A stretch of 64,000 nt of DNA from Hyphomicrobium sp. (GCF_003987855.1 NZ_RXIZ01000007.1:1-64000); one strand, 5' to 3'. Positions 1-8,575 are shown, numbered from the stretch's first letter. The notes: generated by a model from the sequence alone, not told the origin. Numbers and translations are program-made.

Positions 1-83
1 GGAGGGATTCGAACCCTCGATACGCCTTTAAAGCGTATGACGATTTAGCAAACCGTTGCCTTCAGCCACTCGGCCACGTCTCC
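1..83 (-). tRNA. tRNA-Ser (anticodon GCU), 3' end cut by window edge
   Basis: Read on the minus strand, the gene starts GGAGACG at position 83. It has a D arm, an anticodon stem ACGGT/ATCGT around loop TTGCTAA (anticodon GCT, reading AGC and AGU), a long variable arm built on ATACGC/GCGTAT that marks it as a class II tRNA, and a T arm GAGGG-TTCGAAT-CCCTC. Only the first base of the 3' acceptor strand lies in the window; the rest of the acceptor stem, the discriminator base and any encoded CCA fall before position 1. The long variable arm together with GCT makes serine unambiguous. Confidence 0.95.
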
Positions 84-209
84 CCAAATCAATGGGTAAT
101 GGCCCCCTATAGAGGGCGAGCCATGTCAATGCAAGACGCGTCGGCTACCCTTACTCAAAGATATCATCTTCGTCGGGCTACTGCCGCAAAGTCGTCCTAG
201 TCCTCGGGA

Positions 210-884
210 ATGCAATATCGCGTCTCAACTTTGACGGGTCTTATCGTGCATGTTCCTCTGAGATCGGTGTGGATCGCGGTCCTAGGTATGACGGCGCCCT
301 TCACGGCACGGGCCACGGAACTGTGCGTGAAATGCAAAGGCCCAGACGCGGTCTATTCATGCATTGTCGGCAATGGGCATTCGGACGCCAGCCTCGATAC
401 CGTCGCTAAATTCTACTGCATCACCAAGCTCGCAAAAGCAGGGTCCCACGCGAGCTGTGCGATTGATCGATCTGCTTCGCCGCCGTGTCCGGGAGAGCGC
501 AAGGAGTTGCCGATCCCCGCATTCCTCAATGGGGCTTTAGAAGATCACGCAGAGCCTCAGAGCACGTCGACACCGAGCGTAGATCGGCCTAACGGCGATG
601 CGCATCAGGTTGCAGCACCTCCGCCCGCCGGCCAACCCGATCAGCTCGATGCGGCACATACTCAGCCAGCCGAGCAGCCGCCGCCCGAGAACCCACCCCG
701 AACGGTTCAGGAAATGGTCGAAAAGGGCGCAAAATCCGCCGGTGATGGCTTCAGCGAAACGCAAAAGACTGCGGGCGATGCCGCAAAGTCGGCGAGCACC
801 GCCTTGGAAAAAGCGGGCTCTGCGGTCGGAGGCGCGGCGAAGAGTTCGTGGAAGTGCCTCTCCTCATTCTTCTCGCACTGCTGA
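210..884 (+). CDS. Secreted Cys-rich protein with Pro-rich linker and Ala/Lys-rich tail, function unknown
   Basis: This is a 224-residue protein with no recognised family. The first 36 residues form a signal peptide ending in an AxA-like site (FTARA), so the mature protein should be periplasmic or outer. The next ~60 residues hold seven cysteines (CVKC, YSC, FYC, SC and PC contexts), suggesting a small disulfide-stabilised domain. Residues ~100-165 are rich in Pro, Gln and Ala. The tail (~165-215) repeats Lys/Ala/Gly words such as GAKSAGDG and AGDAAKSA, resembling the amphipathic repeats of LEA-like or apolipoprotein-like segments. Two further cysteines lie near the C-terminus. The ribosome site is weak, so a later start inside the signal region is possible. 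Export is well supported; function is not. Confidence 0.7.
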   Translation: MQYRVSTLTGLIVHVPLRSVWIAVLGMTAPFTARATELCVKCKGPDAVYSCIVGNGHSDASLDTVAKFYCITKLAKAGSHASCAIDRSASPPCPGERKELPIPAFLNGALEDHAEPQSTSTPSVDRPNGDAHQVAAPPPAGQPDQLDAAHTQPAEQPPPENPPRTVQEMVEKGAKSAGDGFSETQKTAGDAAKSASTALEKAGSAVGGAAKSSWKCLSSFFSHC

Positions 885-910
885 GGTGCTCGGAATAGAG
901 AAGCTTGGCT

Positions 911-1198
911 TCAATGCATTGAAGCCAACCACTCCCGTGCCAGGCGCTGCGCACGCGTGACGTCGGCCTTGCTCATGTCTGCGGCGAGCTCGGAGCGATA
1001 GCGCTTTGCTTCGTCGTTACCGCGCATAGCTGCAATATTGAACCACTTGTGTGCTTCAACGAGATCGATTGTCCCGTCACGACCCGTGCAAAAGCTCATT
1101 CCAAGCTCGAACAGAGCATCTGAATGATCGCCCTGCGCGGCGTAATCGGCGGTCTGACGTGATAACACGTCCATACGTGCCATATCTGCGTACTCCAA
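911..1198 (-). CDS. Single Sel1-repeat protein
   Basis: This is a 95-residue protein with one Sel1/TPR-like repeat at about residues 22-60. The signature is visible as DALFELGMSFCTGRDG followed by EAHKWFNIAAMRGN, where the conserved Ala, Leu, Gly, Trp/Phe and Ala-Ala positions of Sel1 helices are present. No signal peptide is seen, so it is probably cytoplasmic. Sel1 repeats mediate protein-protein contacts, and short single-repeat forms are common in Rhizobiales; the partner cannot be told from the sequence. It is convergent with the secreted protein to its left (26-base gap) and faces about 400 bases of non-coding DNA on its start side. Confidence 0.8.
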   Translation of the reverse strand: MEYADMARMDVLSRQTADYAAQGDHSDALFELGMSFCTGRDGTIDLVEAHKWFNIAAMRGNDEAKRYRSELAADMSKADVTRAQRLAREWLASMH

Positions 1199-1603
1199 AT
1201 TCGGCCGGTCGCTTCACACCTCATGTCGAACGCGGCCCTGTGCTTAGGTGCCCTTCTCCGTTCATTGGGCCCCATGAAAACAATCGCAGCGCTTCAATGA
1301 GAACTCGTAAAAACCCAAGCAAATTTAAGCTAATAGGCCGGTAGTCTTGCTTGAAATTGTATTGCGGGAAGCCGCGGATCGGGACGTTTTATCCACAAGC
1401 GGACATAAGGTGATAGACGGTTAAGCTGGGTTGTCACCAACTGCTAACCATGCTTGTAAAAGGCATCCCGAGGCGGGGTCCGAGCGACGGGGCTCGTAGA
1501 TGTTCAGCCGGGGTTCAGCCGAGCGCTGCTAACCATAACACTGCGGGTCGTTGGCCCGAGTATCAGGAGGGTTCAAGTCGGCTTGCCGGCTTGATGAGGG
1601 AAA
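1199..1603. other. Intergenic region without a supported gene
   Basis: This 405-base stretch separates the divergent Sel1 gene and the small lipoprotein. One open frame (1450-1719, plus) runs through it but overlaps the lipoprotein start, is rich in Arg/Gly/Ser and has no family features, so I treat it as chance. Promoters for both flanking genes should be here, but I could not define boxes with confidence. Confidence 0.5.
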
Positions 1604-1873
1604 ATGCTTCACGCGATGGTTCGCCGCTCATTTGCGGTCGTGGGCGTAGTTGCGCTCGCCGGGTGCGCTCAGGATGGCCCGAGACCCGCTTACATCGGCC
1701 TCTCGGATCTGGCCGGTGACGCGTTCTCTCGTCCGGTCGAGCCAGCGGTAAGTGAAGACGCCCCTGAAGTGCTGCGGCACATCCAATCGAACAAAGTTCT
1801 TGGCGCAATGGCGTTCCAGAAGATTACGGGCCAAACCGTCGATCCTGACAGCCTGCTGGGCCACGGCCAATAG
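1604..1873 (+). CDS. Small lipoprotein, function unknown
   Basis: This 89-residue protein begins with a basic n-region and hydrophobic stretch ending in the lipobox LAGC at about residues 18-21. It is therefore predicted to be lipidated at Cys21 and anchored in the envelope. The mature part of about 69 residues has no domain I recognise; it contains the helix-like segment EVLRHIQSNKVLGAMAFQKITG. The start is chosen because GAGGG lies four bases before this ATG; a second ATG at residue 5 is also possible. It converges with the GST gene with a 15-base gap. Confidence 0.75.
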   Translation: MLHAMVRRSFAVVGVVALAGCAQDGPRPAYIGLSDLAGDAFSRPVEPAVSEDAPEVLRHIQSNKVLGAMAFQKITGQTVDPDSLLGHGQ

Positions 1874-1888
1874 CGCGGATTGCTCACT

Positions 1889-2536
1889 CTAAATCTTCTT
1901 CAAAGATAATCCCTTGATCACGGCGGGGCGCGCACCGACTTCGTCCAGCCAACGCTTGACGTTCGGATAGTTTGTGATTTCCAGGTCAAGCCTCTCCCAA
2001 TTCCGCGCAAACGGGAACGTCGCAATATCAGCGATGGAGTAGCTGCCTGCCAGAAACTGCCTGTCACTCAGGCGCCGGTCCATCACGCCATAAAGGCGTT
2101 CAACCTCCTTCGTGAAGCGATCAATGGCGTATGGGATTTTCTCCGGCGCGGCGGACCGAAAGTGAAAAGCTTGGCCGAACATAGGTCCGAGCCCGCCAAC
2201 TTGCCAAAACAGCCACTGATCAACATCGGCTTTTGCTCTCTCATTGGAAGGATAGAGCATGCCGAACTTGCGAGCGAGATAATGGAGAATTGCGCCGGAT
2301 TCGAAAATCGCGAGCGGGTTACCGTCCGGGCCTTCTGGGTCGACGATGCAGGGTATCTTGTTGTTCGGCGAAATAGCGAGGAATTCGGGATCGTATTGCT
2401 CGCGGTTGTTGATGTCGACGAATTTCACTTGATACGGCGCACCAACTTCTTCGAGCATGATGGAAGCTTTGAAGCCATTCGGGGTTGGCCAGAAGTAGAG
2501 GGTGATCGGCTCTTCCATGTCTCCGTCGTCCTGCAT
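1889..2536 (-). CDS. Glutathione S-transferase family protein (YfcG/Nu-like)
   Basis: A 215-residue cytosolic GST. The N-terminal thioredoxin-fold half carries the TPNGFKASIMLEE segment typical of YfcG/Ure2-like (Nu class) enzymes, then NKIPCIVDP with the cis-proline that binds the glutathione backbone, and ESGAILHYLARKF. The helical C-terminal half includes the N-capping motif SIADIATFPFARNW. Nu-class enzymes reduce disulfides with glutathione and lack the classical catalytic Tyr/Ser. The gene starts seven bases after the stop of the quinone reductase on the same strand, with GGAG in that gap, so the two are almost certainly co-transcribed and likely act together in redox or electrophile detoxification. 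A second ATG six codons later is possible. Confidence 0.9.
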   Translation of the reverse strand: MQDDGDMEEPITLYFWPTPNGFKASIMLEEVGAPYQVKFVDINNREQYDPEFLAISPNNKIPCIVDPEGPDGNPLAIFESGAILHYLARKFGMLYPSNERAKADVDQWLFWQVGGLGPMFGQAFHFRSAAPEKIPYAIDRFTKEVERLYGVMDRRLSDRQFLAGSYSIADIATFPFARNWERLDLEITNYPNVKRWLDEVGARPAVIKGLSLKKI

Positions 2537-2543
2537 CTTCTCC

Positions 2544-3512
2544 TCAGGGCACTAGAATTACTGAGCCCGTCGTTTTCCGGGCCTCGAGATCGCGATGCGC
2601 GTCGCTGGCTCGAGCTAGTGGATAACGGTGGTTGCTCGTGATCCGGATCTTCTTGCTCAGCACCATCTCGAAGAGATCGTTGGCGCTTTCTTCCAAATCC
2701 TGAGTTGTCGCCGTATAGGCCAAAATAGACGGGCGCGTGGCAAAAAGTGAGCCTTTCAGAGCCGTTAGCTCAAATGGAGGCACGGGACCGGAGGAATTTC
2801 CGAACGACACCCAAAGTCCCCTCGGCCTGAGACAGTCGAGGGATCTCGGAAACGTGTCCTTGCCGATGGAATCGTAGACGACGTCACAACCCTTGCCGCC
2901 GGTCAGTGAACGCACACGCCCGACGAAATCTTCGCGGCTCGTATTTATGACGTGGGTACAGCCATTCTGGCGGGCAAGTTCGCCCTTCTCGTCGGAACTG
3001 ACCGTACCGATCATGGTCGCGCCAAGTGCATGCGCCCATTGGCACGCGATGAGCCCGACGCCGCCGGCGGCTGCATGAAAAAGCAACGTTGTGGAGGAAT
3101 CGACGCGATAAACTTGCCGCAGCAGACAGCGCACCGTCATTCCACGCAGCAACATTGATGCTGCCAACTCGTAGTCGATACTATCTGGAAGCTTGACGAG
3201 CCGATCTTCGGGAACGACCCGAAGTTCCGCGTATGCACCTAGCGGACCGGCATAAGCGACCCTGTCGCCGACCTTCAATCTTCCCGTGCCTGGTCCAACG
3301 GCTACGACCTCTCCTGCCCCCTCCGATCCGATGGTCGCAGGCAGATTGGGAAGCTTGTAGAGCCCGGTACGATGATAAACATCGATGTAATTGACCCCAA
3401 TTGCATATTGCTTCACGAGGACTTCGCCCGCTGCCGGGGACGGCGTCTCCACTTCCTCGTAGACGAGCGCCTCCGGACCGCCATGCTCATGAAGACGTAT
3501 GGAAAAAGGCAT
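2544..3512 (-). CDS. qor: NAD(P)H:quinone oxidoreductase, zinc-independent MDR family
   Basis: A 322-residue medium-chain dehydrogenase/reductase of the quinone oxidoreductase type, predicted to reduce quinones with NADPH in the cytosol. The N-terminal GroES-like domain contains NYIDVYHRTGLYKLP and GSEGAGEVVAVG. The Rossmann domain carries the nucleotide motif AAAGGVGLIACQWA, typical of the QOR branch, and no zinc-ligand cysteine set is seen. I place the start at the ATG at 3512, where AAGGAG lies six bases upstream, rather than the in-frame codon six residues earlier. It is the first gene of a two-gene unit with the downstream GST. Confidence 0.9.
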   Translation of the reverse strand: MPFSIRLHEHGGPEALVYEEVETPSPAAGEVLVKQYAIGVNYIDVYHRTGLYKLPNLPATIGSEGAGEVVAVGPGTGRLKVGDRVAYAGPLGAYAELRVVPEDRLVKLPDSIDYELAASMLLRGMTVRCLLRQVYRVDSSTTLLFHAAAGGVGLIACQWAHALGATMIGTVSSDEKGELARQNGCTHVINTSREDFVGRVRSLTGGKGCDVVYDSIGKDTFPRSLDCLRPRGLWVSFGNSSGPVPPFELTALKGSLFATRPSILAYTATTQDLEESANDLFEMVLSKKIRITSNHRYPLARASDAHRDLEARKTTGSVILVP

Positions 3513-3645
3513 TCGGTGCTCCTTTCGCAATCAGCTGTGGATCAAGAGATGCCGTTTCGTCACGAATCCCGCTAGTGGCTTGACGAGAAACACAACTTAA
3601 ACTGCCCTCCGCCACGAGCCTGCCATCCTGACTTCCTACCGGCAG

Positions 3646-4125
3646 ATGAAACGAAACGGATTCGTCTTGCTGAGCCCTAAAATCGCACCTTCACGAGACT
3701 TGCCGAATGCAGCCACAGTCCTTCTGCTGGCTGCACTCGCCCTTGGAGGCTGCGCGGGCAACGAAGCGGCTCTGGGCGATCCGGCACGCGGTCTGAAGTG
3801 CGTTGACGACAGCAACGTGTGCATCAGTCAGCGCAAAATGGTCTACGATTCGTATATGGCCGATACCTCCCGCGCATGGGTGAAACAGCAGCCTGGCCCC
3901 CATGAATATGCCTCGGGTGTGCGGCTCATGGCTCTGAGTAAGAAGCGAAAAGAACTCACATGCGATGAACTCGCACACGGCAAAGCCGAAGCCGATCGCG
4001 GTCCCGCTGCACTGAGCGGTGGCGGCTATGTCGGTTTGACATCCGGACAGGTCGCCAGGGCAGCGATGCTGTCCCGCGAGGTCTCGCGGGAACTTGCGCA
4101 GGAGATCGCACGTCGCTGCCGGTAA
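3646..4125 (+). CDS. Putative lipoprotein, function unknown
   Basis: A 159-residue protein with an extended n-region and a hydrophobic stretch (VLLLAALALGG) ending in the lipobox LGGC near residue 36, so it is predicted to be a lipoprotein. The mature part has CVDDSNVC (likely a disulfide), a conserved-looking segment QRKMVYDSYMADTSRAW, and a further Cys pair in TCDEL and the C-terminal RRCR. I do not recognise a family. It stands alone between the divergent quinone reductase and the DedA gene 91 bases downstream. Confidence 0.75.
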   Translation: MKRNGFVLLSPKIAPSRDLPNAATVLLLAALALGGCAGNEAALGDPARGLKCVDDSNVCISQRKMVYDSYMADTSRAWVKQQPGPHEYASGVRLMALSKKRKELTCDELAHGKAEADRGPAALSGGGYVGLTSGQVARAAMLSREVSRELAQEIARRCR

Positions 4126-4216
4126 GTCTTGAAGCCGGTTGCGCGCTTACTATGTTGGCCGAATGGCTGCGCGGCACCTCAAGATCAACAATAATCTCTA
4201 ATCTGAAAGCCTGAGC

Positions 4217-4771
4217 ATGAGCGTGCAGGAATTCGTCGAGGCTATCGTCAGTTTTGTCAGAGCTCATGAAACCTGGGCGATCCCTGTGGCATTCGTCGTA
4301 GCCTTCCTGGAGAGCTTTTGCTTTCTTTCTATTCTTTGGCCAGGCACCGCAATCTTGGTGGGCATTGCAGCGCTCCTCGCGAAAAGCGGGGTGGAACTTT
4401 CCGTTCTCTGGCCAGCCATCATCGCGGCTGGCATCGGAGGCTCATTTGGGTACGCTCTGTCGTACTGGATTGGCCTTTATTATAAGCAGGGCATTCGCCA
4501 GCTTTGGCCGTTCAGCCGCAGCCCTGCGATGGTGGACAGCGGGCAAGCCTTCTTCGATCGCTGGGGGGCTCTCAGCGTCTTCTTCGGCCACTTTTTCGGC
4601 CCCGTTCGCGCCGTGATCCCGGTTGTCGCCGGCATGTACGCTTTGCCGCAGTGGCAGTTTCAGCTGGCAAACATTGTATCGGCGTTCATTTGGGCAGCAG
4701 GCATTATCGCCCCGTCGTATTTTGGTTTTGGCTACTTCCTGGGTGCCGATCCCGCCCCCGCGGCTCCCTGA
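4217..4771 (+). CDS. DedA family inner-membrane protein
   Basis: A 184-residue polytopic membrane protein of the DedA/SNARE-associated family. DedA proteins act in membrane homeostasis, and several are linked to undecaprenyl-phosphate or phospholipid recycling. Visible features are the N-terminal AFVVAFLESFCFLSILWPGT, which matches the family's membrane-embedded Glu followed by a Gly/Pro re-entrant turn; the central GSFGYALSYWIGLYYKQG; and FFGHFFGPVRAVIPVVAGMYALP, where the conserved Arg-Pro region lies. Three to four hydrophobic segments follow. The length is slightly short for the family (about 200). The precise substrate is not predictable. Confidence 0.9.
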   Translation: MSVQEFVEAIVSFVRAHETWAIPVAFVVAFLESFCFLSILWPGTAILVGIAALLAKSGVELSVLWPAIIAAGIGGSFGYALSYWIGLYYKQGIRQLWPFSRSPAMVDSGQAFFDRWGALSVFFGHFFGPVRAVIPVVAGMYALPQWQFQLANIVSAFIWAAGIIAPSYFGFGYFLGADPAPAAP

Positions 4772-4878
4772 TCAGCCCCGAGCTTGCGCGAAATCGCGCA
4801 ATCCCTTAGAGGAACGCCTTCGTGCCGCGCCGACGCGCGCCGCCAGATCCTTTCCATTCAGGCATTGGGGCCATTTTC

Positions 4879-5043
4879 ATGTCGAAGACGTCGTTGAAGA
4901 ACATCCAGAAGCAGAAGAAGAAGGCACGTCGTACGATCGACCGCCCGGCACAGACGCGCATCCAGGGCAACACGGCCGCAGTTCGCAAGCGCCTGAAGAA
5001 GCAGTCCGGCCTCGCGCGCGCGAAGAAGGCGGCATCGGCCTAA
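4879..5043 (+). CDS. Small highly basic protein, function unknown
   Basis: A 54-residue protein dominated by Lys, Arg and Ala, with words such as KNIQKQKKKARR and AAVRKRLKKQSG. No cysteines, no signal peptide and no recognised fold; a nucleic-acid-binding role is only an inference from charge. I chose the ATG at 4879; a GTG at 4822 in the same frame would add 19 residues of Pro/Arg-rich sequence that look non-coding, though GAGG does precede that GTG. It lies between the DedA gene and the P450 gene, which starts 52 bases after its stop. Confidence 0.55.
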   Translation: MSKTSLKNIQKQKKKARRTIDRPAQTRIQGNTAAVRKRLKKQSGLARAKKAASA

Positions 5044-5095
5044 TTAAGGCCCACTGCCGAATCATACTCCGTCAAACGCCGGCGCACCGTAAGAC

Positions 5096-6475
5096 GTGAG
5101 CAATTCACCAATGACCACCGCGCTCTATCCGCCGACGGTAACGCCAGCGTCGCGTGCGCTGCCGCTCCTGCCCTTTCTTGGCCGGTTCGTTCGCAATCCA
5201 CTGCGCGCCATTCCGCAGTCGGTCTATGAAGAGCCGGTCGTCACGTATGGGAAGAAGCGAACGCTGGTAGCGTGGGTAACCGATCCCGCGCTCGTCGAGA
5301 ACATTCTCGTCCGAAACGCCGAACTCTTTCTGAAGACGCGCCTCGACAGGCGCGTCCTGCGTCCAATCATCGGCGAGGGCCTGTTGACGGCGCAGGGCGA
5401 AAGCTGGCGCTGGCAGCGTAAGATCGCGAGCCCTCCGTTTCGTCACTCAGAACTCCTGACCTACGTTCCAGCCATGGTTGAAGCCGCGAATATTTGCGCG
5501 CGCGACTGGCGAGCACGCGGGGCGTCGCCGCTTACGACCGACGTCGAGGCGGACATGACGGATGCGACCTTCAACGTCGTGACCAAAACGATCCTGGCCG
5601 GAATCAGCAAAGCCGACGGCGATACGATCAAGCGCGCCGGCCGCGCCTATCTGGATCCGATCTCGTGGGAGGTCGCTGCAGCCCTGCTCCAGTATCCGGA
5701 AAACTACTGGCATCCAGGCAAGGGACGAATGAAGCGGTCTGCCGTCGAACTGCGCGCCATCGTCCGCCGCCTCGTCGCGCAACGCCGGCAGGAAAGGCCC
5801 GAAGGGGCCGATCTGGTTGCGCGCATGCTAGACGCAAAGGATCCTGATACGGGCGAACCGATGTCGGACGAGATGATTGCCGACAATCTCGCGACGTTCC
5901 TGTTTGCAGGACACGAAACGACGGCCAAAGCTCTGACTTGGGCGCTTTATATCCTTGCCCGCGCACCTGAGTGGCAGGAACGACTGCGTGACGAAATCGC
6001 GGCCGTCACCGGCGGCAATGCTGTTTCAGCCGACACGGTCAACAAGCTGCCGACCGTTTCCCGGGTACTGAAAGAGGTGATGCGTCTCTATCCGCCTGCG
6101 CCGGTCATGACTCGCGTCAACGCGGCTGAAGTTGAAATGGCCGGCAACGTTCTGCCGAGCCCCACGCTGATCGTGATGCCGATTTTCATAATCCATCGGC
6201 ACCGGGTGCTGTGGGATGATCCAAATCGCTTCGATCCGGATCGCTTCTTGCCTGAGCGCGAAGCCCGCTACCCGCGGACGCAGTTCATGCCGTTCGGCTT
6301 CGGGCAACGCATCTGTATTGGCTCATCGTTCGCGACGCTTGAGGCCACTGCCATTCTCGCAACGCTTCTGCAAAAGGCTCGTTTCGAGTGGGACGGCAAG
6401 GTAGCCCCGGAACCCGTTAGTCGCGTGACGTTGCGCCCGAAAGGCGGCATGCCGTTGATCGTTCGGTCGCTTTAA
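5096..6475 (+). CDS. Cytochrome P450
   Basis: A 459-residue heme-thiolate monooxygenase, predicted soluble. All family landmarks are present: the I-helix oxygen-activation motif AGHETTA at about residue 271, the K-helix ExxR in KEVMRLYPPAP, the PxR-like region FDPDRFLPE, and the heme loop FGFGQRICIG with the proximal Cys. The sequence resembles bacterial class I/II P450s in overall length, and substrate cannot be assigned. No ferredoxin or reductase gene lies nearby, so electron partners must be encoded elsewhere. Start is a GTG; an ATG five codons later is possible. Confidence 0.95.
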   Translation: MSNSPMTTALYPPTVTPASRALPLLPFLGRFVRNPLRAIPQSVYEEPVVTYGKKRTLVAWVTDPALVENILVRNAELFLKTRLDRRVLRPIIGEGLLTAQGESWRWQRKIASPPFRHSELLTYVPAMVEAANICARDWRARGASPLTTDVEADMTDATFNVVTKTILAGISKADGDTIKRAGRAYLDPISWEVAAALLQYPENYWHPGKGRMKRSAVELRAIVRRLVAQRRQERPEGADLVARMLDAKDPDTGEPMSDEMIADNLATFLFAGHETTAKALTWALYILARAPEWQERLRDEIAAVTGGNAVSADTVNKLPTVSRVLKEVMRLYPPAPVMTRVNAAEVEMAGNVLPSPTLIVMPIFIIHRHRVLWDDPNRFDPDRFLPEREARYPRTQFMPFGFGQRICIGSSFATLEATAILATLLQKARFEWDGKVAPEPVSRVTLRPKGGMPLIVRSL

Positions 6476-6604
6476 CCCGCCATTTACCGAAGTTACCGCT
6501 TCGCCAAAGCAGCGCGTGCAATTTTATGCGGGCCTTGAGTCCGGCTTAAAACATTCTGCGGTATGTTTTGTCGCATCTGAGATAACGCCTCCAAGGAGAG
6601 GCCA

Positions 6605-6778
6605 ATGACAACGACAAAAATCGCCTACATCGCATCAGCAATCGTTCCGTTCGGCTTGGTTCTGCTCGCGTGCTACGGGATCGCGTATGTCGCGATGACC
6701 GGCCTCAAGGATAGAAGGGCCAGAAAGCTGGCCCTTCTGAAGGTACCTGCAAAAGCTCGCGTCAAAGCCCCAGCTTAG
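6605..6778 (+). CDS. 57-residue single-span membrane protein, function unknown
   Basis: A short gene with a strong ribosome site, AAGGAGAGG, five bases before the ATG. The product starts [10 protein letters not shown], runs through one hydrophobic helix at about residues 7-32, then a basic tail ([19 protein letters not shown]), so an N-out/C-in single-pass topology is predicted. No family is recognised. Its last 17 bases overlap the convergent end of gatB, and its coding sequence contains an 11-bp perfect inverted repeat. The strong ribosome site and clean amphipathic layout are the reasons for calling it; there is no homology evidence. Confidence 0.6.
   Translation: MTTTKIAYIASAIVPFGLVLLACYGIAYVAMTGLKDRRARKLALLKVPAKARVKAPA
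6713..6738. terminator. 11-bp perfect hairpin just beyond gatB stop
   Basis: AGAAGGGCCAG, loop AAAG, CTGGCCCTTCT forms a perfect 11-bp stem about 24 bases past the gatB stop on the minus strand. Neither strand has a proper T-run after it, so if it ends gatB transcription it is an atypical terminator. It also lies inside the coding sequence of the 57-residue plus-strand protein. Confidence 0.4.
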
Positions 6779-8243
6779 CTTTTAAGATCTCGTTGACTGC
6801 GGCCGGATTGGCTTTGCCGCCTGTCGACTTCATAACTTGACCGACGAACCAACCGAGCATCGAAGGCTTTGCTTTTGCCTGCTCGACCTTGTCAGGGTTG
6901 GCCGCAATTATTGCATCGACGGCCTTTTCGATCGCGCCGGTGTCGGTCACCTGTTTCATGCCGCGCGTTTCAACAATCTCAGCCGGATCGCCACCCTCAG
7001 TCCAAACGATCTCGAAAAGATCTTTGGCGATCTTGCCCGAAATCGCATTTGAGCTGATGAGATCGACGATTCCGCCAAGCTGAGCAGCGGAAACAGGGCT
7101 TTCGTCGATTGCTTTGCCTTCTTTATTCAGACGCCCGAATAACTCGTTGATGACCCAGTTGGCGGCAAGCTTGCCATCGCGGCCCTTGGCGACCGTCTCG
7201 AAATAATCGGCTGATGGGCGTTCGGCGACGAGCACGTCGGCATCATAACCGGAGAGGCCGAAGGTCTTCATGAAGCGGGCGCGTTTCTCATCGGGGAGTT
7301 CTGGCAAGCCCGACGCCAACTCGTCGACGAAGTTTTGCGTCAACTCTAGCGGCAGCAGATCCGGATCAGGGAAATAGCGGTAATCGTGCGCTTCTTCCTT
7401 CGAGCGCATCGATCGTGTTTCCCCTTTTGCGGCATCGAAGAGCCGTGTTTCCTGATTGATCTTGCCGCCGTCCTCGATGATGTCGATCTGGCGGCGCGCT
7501 TCGTACTCGATCGCCTGCCCGATGAAGCGGATCGAATTGACGTTCTTGATCTCGCAACGCGTACCGAGCTTGTCTCCAGGTTTCCTGACGGACACGTTGA
7601 CGTCGGCGCGAAGGTTGCCCTTCTCCATATCGCCGTCGGACGTACCTAGATAACGCAGGATCGTACGCAGTTTCGTGATGTAGGCTTGCGCCTGTTTCGA
7701 TGAGCGCAGGTCCGGCCGCGAGACGATCTCCATCAAGGCCACGCCCGAGCGATTGAGATCCACGTACGAATAATCGGGATGCTGGTCGTGAAGCGATTTA
7801 CCGGCGTCCTGTTCAAGATGAAGCCGTTCAACGCCGATTTTCAGCGTCTCTCCGTCAACCTCGATTTCGATTTCGCCTTCCCCGACGATCGGCTGCTTAT
7901 ACTGCGAAATCTGATAACCCTGCGGGAGATCCGGATAGAAGTAGTTCTTGCGATCAAAAACGCTTCTGAGATTGATCTCGGCCTTAAGACCCAAACCGGT
8001 GCGGATCGCTTGCGCGATGCACTCGCGATTGATCACAGGCAGCATGCCGGGCATGGCAGCATCGACCAGCGAAACGTGGCTGTTGGGCTCGGCCCCAAAA
8101 CCGGTAGACGAACCTGAAAATAGCTTCGACTTCGACGCGACCTGGGCATGCACCTCCATGCCGATGACGACTTCCCAGTCGCCCGTCGCGCCAGCAATGA
8201 GATTCTTGGACTTCGGCTTTTCAGCGATTTTTTGAGAGCTCAT
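6762..8243 (-). CDS. gatB: Asp-tRNA(Asn)/Glu-tRNA(Gln) amidotransferase subunit B
   Basis: A 493-residue subunit that binds the mischarged tRNA and carries the kinase step of the GatCAB transamidation, converting Glu-tRNA(Gln) and/or Asp-tRNA(Asn) in the cytosol. Typical segments are visible: [13 protein letters not shown] at the N-terminus, [26 protein letters not shown], and the [12 protein letters not shown] block, followed by the C-terminal YqeY-like tail domain (about residues 350-490, ending [13 protein letters not shown]). Length is normal. It overlaps the preceding membrane-protein gene by four bases (ATGA), so it is translationally coupled at the end of the gatC-to-gatB operon. Confidence 0.98.
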   Translation of the reverse strand: MSSQKIAEKPKSKNLIAGATGDWEVVIGMEVHAQVASKSKLFSGSSTGFGAEPNSHVSLVDAAMPGMLPVINRECIAQAIRTGLGLKAEINLRSVFDRKNYFYPDLPQGYQISQYKQPIVGEGEIEIEVDGETLKIGVERLHLEQDAGKSLHDQHPDYSYVDLNRSGVALMEIVSRPDLRSSKQAQAYITKLRTILRYLGTSDGDMEKGNLRADVNVSVRKPGDKLGTRCEIKNVNSIRFIGQAIEYEARRQIDIIEDGGKINQETRLFDAAKGETRSMRSKEEAHDYRYFPDPDLLPLELTQNFVDELASGLPELPDEKRARFMKTFGLSGYDADVLVAERPSADYFETVAKGRDGKLAANWVINELFGRLNKEGKAIDESPVSAAQLGGIVDLISSNAISGKIAKDLFEIVWTEGGDPAEIVETRGMKQVTDTGAIEKAVDAIIAANPDKVEQAKAKPSMLGWFVGQVMKSTGGKANPAAVNEILKAKLGL

Positions 8244-8575
8244 TTCTCGCCTCCGGTCCGGGACTTGATAGCATATCCGGCCGCTGCATAGACAAATCCG
8301 GCAACAAGCGACACGATGAACGCGCCAGCGGCTGCACGGCCGAGAGTGGGCCCATCGAACAGGCGGAACAAGGTCAAAAGATAGAGCAGGGCCGAGCCGG
8401 AGATCGCGCCCCCGAATGCCGCAAGTATGATCTTTGATTTGTCATCGACACGTTGGCCCAGGATGTAGGCCACGATGATCGTTGCGGGATTGAGGACGCC
8501 ATAGAGCAGCACTTCGCCGAGTGGCACGTCCGGCTGGAAATCAGGACCCACCGCTTGCCCCCGGCTTCTCAACAC
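8240..8575 (-). CDS. Small polytopic membrane protein within gat operon
   Basis: A protein of up to 111 residues with about three hydrophobic helices: [38 protein letters not shown] and [21 protein letters not shown]. No recognised family. The longest frame starts at a GTG 35 bases inside the end of the chorismate mutase-like gene; an internal GTG at 8551 reduces that overlap to 11 bases and has GGGGG eight bases upstream, so either start is possible. Its stop overlaps the gatB start by four bases. Tight coupling on both sides indicates co-expression with the amidotransferase genes, but no functional link is known to me. Confidence 0.75.
   Translation of the reverse strand: MLRSRGQAVGPDFQPDVPLGEVLLYGVLNPATIIVAYILGQRVDDKSKIILAAFGGAISGSALLYLLTLFRLFDGPTLGRAAAGAFIVSLVAGFVYAAAGYAIKSRTGGEK

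Noticed and set aside
84..135. Possible sigma-70 promoter for the tRNA-Ser (TTGACA on the minus strand at 129-124)
   Set aside because: The only TATA-like hexamer is about 12 bases away rather than 16-18, so the pair is not convincing.
1450..1719. 89-codon frame overlapping the start of the small lipoprotein
   Set aside because: No ribosome site and a Gly/Arg/Ser-rich composition; the lipoprotein frame is better supported.
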